Assembly (NCBI RefSeq): GCF_000203795.2
Contig: NW_006281107.1
Location: forward strand, 754,965 to 818,964
Length of the DNA stretch: 64,000 nucleotides
Direction of reading: 5' to 3'
From: Batrachochytrium dendrobatidis JAM81
Taxonomy: Eukaryota > Chytridiomycota > Chytridiomycetes > Rhizophydiales
Below, piece after piece: positions 61,033 through 64,000 of the stretch. Numbering within the stretch: the stretch's first letter is position 1; each line of letters begins with the position of its first letter. Under the pieces are notes generated by a model. The model was not told the origin of the DNA. It did no database searches and saw nothing but the letters and a program-made list of their open reading frames with translations. Both the position numbers and the translations under genes were made by a program.

Positions 61033-62670
61033 TCAGATACATGTCGAATTAGTATTTTTTAAACCAGTTAAACTATTGCTCATATTAGTTTGATCGAATT
61101 GCTGACAGATTAGCATCCATTTACCTCTAGCCTCCTGTAGTTTCCGACGATCTTCAGCCATGCCTTGTTTTGATTTTTGTGGAGTTTGGATACCCAGCGC
61201 ACCTGCAATAAGTCGTCGTGCAGTCATATCAGTTGTGACAGGTCGAAGCGATCCAGACGTTGGTGCACGTGGAGATTCAATGGTATATTCGATTGAAGGT
61301 TTGACCTATTGATAAAAATATTAGCCAAATAGTATCATTCCAATTAGCATGTATAATTACTTGACACATTTATATACCTGGACCTCTGGATGATTCTTGG
61401 TATTGTGATATGCAGTACATGCTATAATACAGTAGAATCAAAGGTATAACAGTCAACAAACCGTCTCGACTCAATCAATCATGTGCGACTAGATGAATTT
61501 ACCCAATGTAGAGGTTGGAAATAAAACAAATGCCTTTGTTTCACTCTCCATCTTGACTGAAATGTGTACATTTTGCTTTATCGACTCGCTCATCAGCCGC
61601 TGAATATTAGACTGCCTGAAGAAAGGTGGTATACCGCAAACTTCCAAAACTCGTGTTTCAGAGCCAGTTCGATCTAAATAGCCAGTCAGTATATGCTTTG
61701 AACATATAAACTGATGTGTTGAAACATTTAAATTACCTAATGGTAACTGATGTTGAGATTGGAATGAGGCGCGGCTGGTTAATCGGCGACCCCATGAACC
61801 TTGTCCAGATGTGCCTGTTTTTTCTAATACTGGTGCGCTCGTACTACGTTCAATAGGAACAGTAGATATGCTCATTTTAGCCAAACTGCCTTGAAGTTGT
61901 TCAATACCAGAATCGTTGGTCAAGCGACCTAATCCTGTAGCATTGGATGTCTTGGTATGCTGTACCACATCTCCTTTGACCAATTCACTTTTACAGCCTG
62001 TATCACTTTCTGATGGTGTTGCAGCATCTACCTGTTGGCGATCCAAGCGAGTATTTGCGCTTAAATCTGAGGATAGTTTGACCGATTGATTTGGGTGTGC
62101 AGACTGTTTTAGTAAGCTTGAAAAAGTACGCCGAGTATTACCTGAACAGTCCTCCTCATCACTATGACTGCTATTAGAGTTACTTGTGGATCGGGCAGTA
62201 GTTTTGCTGTTGAATATGTAACTGTTTCGTCCAAAGTCATTCTTTTTGGGAGGAATACTGCTTCGAGTTCCTTTTTTTTGAATAGAATCATGAATTGAAC
62301 TGGTGGATGAGTTGACTGGTTTCGAATCAGTGCAATCCAGTAGTAAACCTCTGTTCCATCTGTCGCTATCAATGGATCCCTGCATTTTGATTGGCATACT
62401 CAATGGCTGTCCCTGCTCTTTGTCAACACTCACTTTAGATTGGAGTGGTGAATGCTTTGCATATTTCGATTCAGTTGGCTTGATAGTCGATGCAGAATCA
62501 TTCTACCAACTCAAGCCGCATATGATGAGATTTATAAACAAGTCAAGCTGCATATCTATTTAAAAGTATAATTGCCATTGAATCAACCACACCTGTTTAG
62601 CATCAACTTGGTGGTCTTTGGATTGACTCTGTTTCTGCTGTTCCCGACGCTTTCCAGGTGGGATATACAT
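61033..62670 (-). CDS. R3HCC1L-type protein (C-terminal RRM-like and basic coiled region)
   Basis: Exons (minus strand): 62593-62670, 61737-62502, 61503-61673, 61378-61421, 61033-61305; 443 aa. It starts MYIPPGKRREQ, as in R3HCC1L/GIDRP88-type proteins. A disordered Ser/Thr-rich middle of ~250 residues precedes an RRM-like part (ETRVLEVCGIPPFFRQSNIQ, KAFVLFP). The conserved C-terminal ARRLIAGALG and EDRRKLQEARGKW follow. Some human relatives carry an R3H domain, which I do not see here. The molecular role in the family is poorly known; an RNA-related function is inferred. The last ~25 residues after EARG could be intron read-through, so the 3' end is uncertain. Confidence 0.72.
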
Positions 62671-62819
62671 TGCTAGAATTATATTGGGTAAGTTGTAATC
62701 TTGTGCAAACTGAACATTAACTCGGCGTATTTGACGAGCCAATATGATTCAGATGGTTGATATTCAATCTACAAAACATGTGTCAGCCATTCGATATTCT
62801 GCAAGTATAGTCTCATCTC

Positions 62820-63284
62820 ACCGCCGTGTTCATGTAGAATGTAACATTAAATAAGCTAAAAATGCATAAACAGTCTCATGTTTTCTGTCAGTTTATTGAA
62901 CAGAATTGTCCTTTTAAATCGTCGTGTAGAAACAGTTTCTAGTGGGTTTAGCATTCAAAACATGCTCTTTTACGTATAAATATCTACTTTTATGTCAAAA
63001 CTTTGTATAATAGATTGTCATCAACACTTGAACACGAGATATTGCGAGCACAAATGTCTTGGCCAACAATGTCAATGATCGTGCAATGTATGGCCAACAA
63101 AAGAGACTAACTACAGCTTGACTCAAGTATAATAAAAAATGAGTTTGTGCATCAAGCAATTCCAAACACCAAAATTAAAAATGCTTAAAGTCAATCTGTA
63201 GTAGGAAGTTGAATAGTTGACCATTGTATATTCTGGGCAATGACCCAGATAAACTACACGTTTCATTTTACGTGAATACGACTG
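62820..63284. mobile_element. MITE family 1, full-length copy (~465 bp)
   Basis: Left end near 62820 is diverged (GCCGTGTTCATGTAGAATG, then GCATAAACAGTCTCATG). The right end TTTTACGTGAATACGACTG before TA is excellent. The interior contains GATCGTGCAATGTATGGCC, matching other copies. It ends 87 bp before the ATG of the flagellar gene. Confidence 0.75.
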
Positions 63285-63371
63285 TAAATGAGAGTCGTCC
63301 TATCATTAATGCTTTTGACAGAAATTGAAGTTTCACTGTAGATACAACATAAACAAGCTGCAAGATTTGAA

Positions 63372-64000
63372 ATGGGTCCAAAAAAGAAAAAGACAAAAAA
63401 GGATACAAGCAAGGGTATGAGCATATCTTGACTACCGTAGTCTAGCTTTAGCCAGTGTATCCATCTGCACTCTTTTATTGTTATACTTTTGTATATCTAA
63501 CCACTCCCTAACTCATCCAAGAGTTTATGTCCAGTTTATGATGGTTGATTCTCAACGCGTTAAACTGACATGCATACCTCGTTGGTTATCATAACATGTA
63601 GAAAAGGAGCTAGAGGAGCTGAAAAAACAGCAGCTTGAGGAGGGTATGTGATTATGTATGCACTGTAATCAAGGTTGGCTACATTGGACATTAGTCACTG
63701 ATTTATCAAATAATAGAGCAGCGACTGGCGGAAGAGAAACAACGTCGTGATAGAGAGTTACAAGAGCAGCGTAATCGTGAACTAATCGAACAGTTTTTTG
63801 ATAGAGTATGTTTATAATCACCATGCATTGACTCTAAAATAGACAACTGTGATAGTACTAAACTAAATGTGCATAAATTCGTATATGACCAGGAGCAATC
63901 TCGATTGAACGACGAGGCATTAGAAATTCAGCGTATTGTCGAATTCAAAAGGAATGAGCTGAATTCTATACTAGCAAAAATTCAAATGGAAGCCGAGGTA
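63372..64000 (+). CDS. IC97/CASC1-type axonemal dynein-associated protein, N-terminal part (cut by window edge)
   Basis: Exons 63372-63414, 63602-63643, 63717-63805 and 63893 to the edge; phases agree. The predicted start is MGPKKKKTKKDTSK, followed by a very charged coiled coil (KELEELKKQQLEEEQRLAEE-type) and LNDEALEIQRIVEFKRNEL. This resembles the N-terminus of CASC1/DNAI7 (IC97), an inner-arm dynein component, which begins with a lysine-rich MGPKK and the same kind of E/R/Q helix. Low complexity makes the assignment tentative; other coiled-coil flagellar proteins are possible. The gene continues beyond the window. Confidence 0.5.

Overview
The window is nuclear DNA of a flagellated fungus, most likely a chytrid (Batrachochytrium-like). 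The evidence is a fungal translation elongation factor 3 gene alongside ciliary/flagellar genes (IFT122 and the start of an IC97/CASC1-type axonemal gene), AT-rich DNA, short intergenic gaps and many small introns (mostly 50-250 nt, GT...TAG/CAG). The species is inferred from gene content only; no rRNA or other direct marker is present. All exon boundaries below were derived by hand from splice signals, reading-frame phase and protein-family conservation.

Layout. 0.2-3.7 kb: ankyrin-repeat protein, then malate dehydrogenase (convergent). 4.1-12.1 kb: RBM26/27-type RNA-binding protein, a small unknown gene, a TBC-domain protein lacking the usual catalytic motifs, an unknown gene, and frataxin. 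12.2-19.3 kb: mitochondrial ribosomal protein bL9, RER1, a PP2A B''-gamma (PPP2R3C) homologue, and a membrane-anchored ThiF/TcdA-type tRNA dehydratase. 19.9-30.7 kb: IFT122, a class I cyclic-nucleotide phosphodiesterase, a CaMKK-type kinase, and the ubiquitin-eL40 fusion. 31.1 kb: tRNA-Trp(CCA). 31.2-37.4 kb: gene-poor sequence with repeat debris. 37.4-46.1 kb: a Myb/SANT-like gene with two introns over 1 kb, and EF-3. 48.0-64.0 kb: a Mei2-like RNA-binding protein, a USP25/28-type protein without its catalytic cysteine, two small unknown genes, an oxodicarboxylate carrier, an R3HCC1L-type protein, and the truncated flagellar gene at the right edge.

The strongest non-gene signal is a family of short elements with terminal inverted repeats (core CAGYCGTATTCACGTAAAA, flanked by TA), seen about fourteen times. 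They look like non-autonomous Tc1/mariner-type MITEs. Many sit only 20-90 bp from a start or stop codon, so they probably form UTRs, promoters or terminators of the adjoining genes. One lies inside an intron, and one fills nearly the whole gap between two convergent genes. A second dispersed repeat (three copies) keeps a short reading frame with mostly synonymous differences, which points to a decayed protein-coding element.

No operon-like functional unit joins these genes. Mitochondrial functions (frataxin, bL9, Tcd, carrier), RNA-binding proteins (RBM26/27, Mei2-like) and flagellar genes recur but are interspersed.
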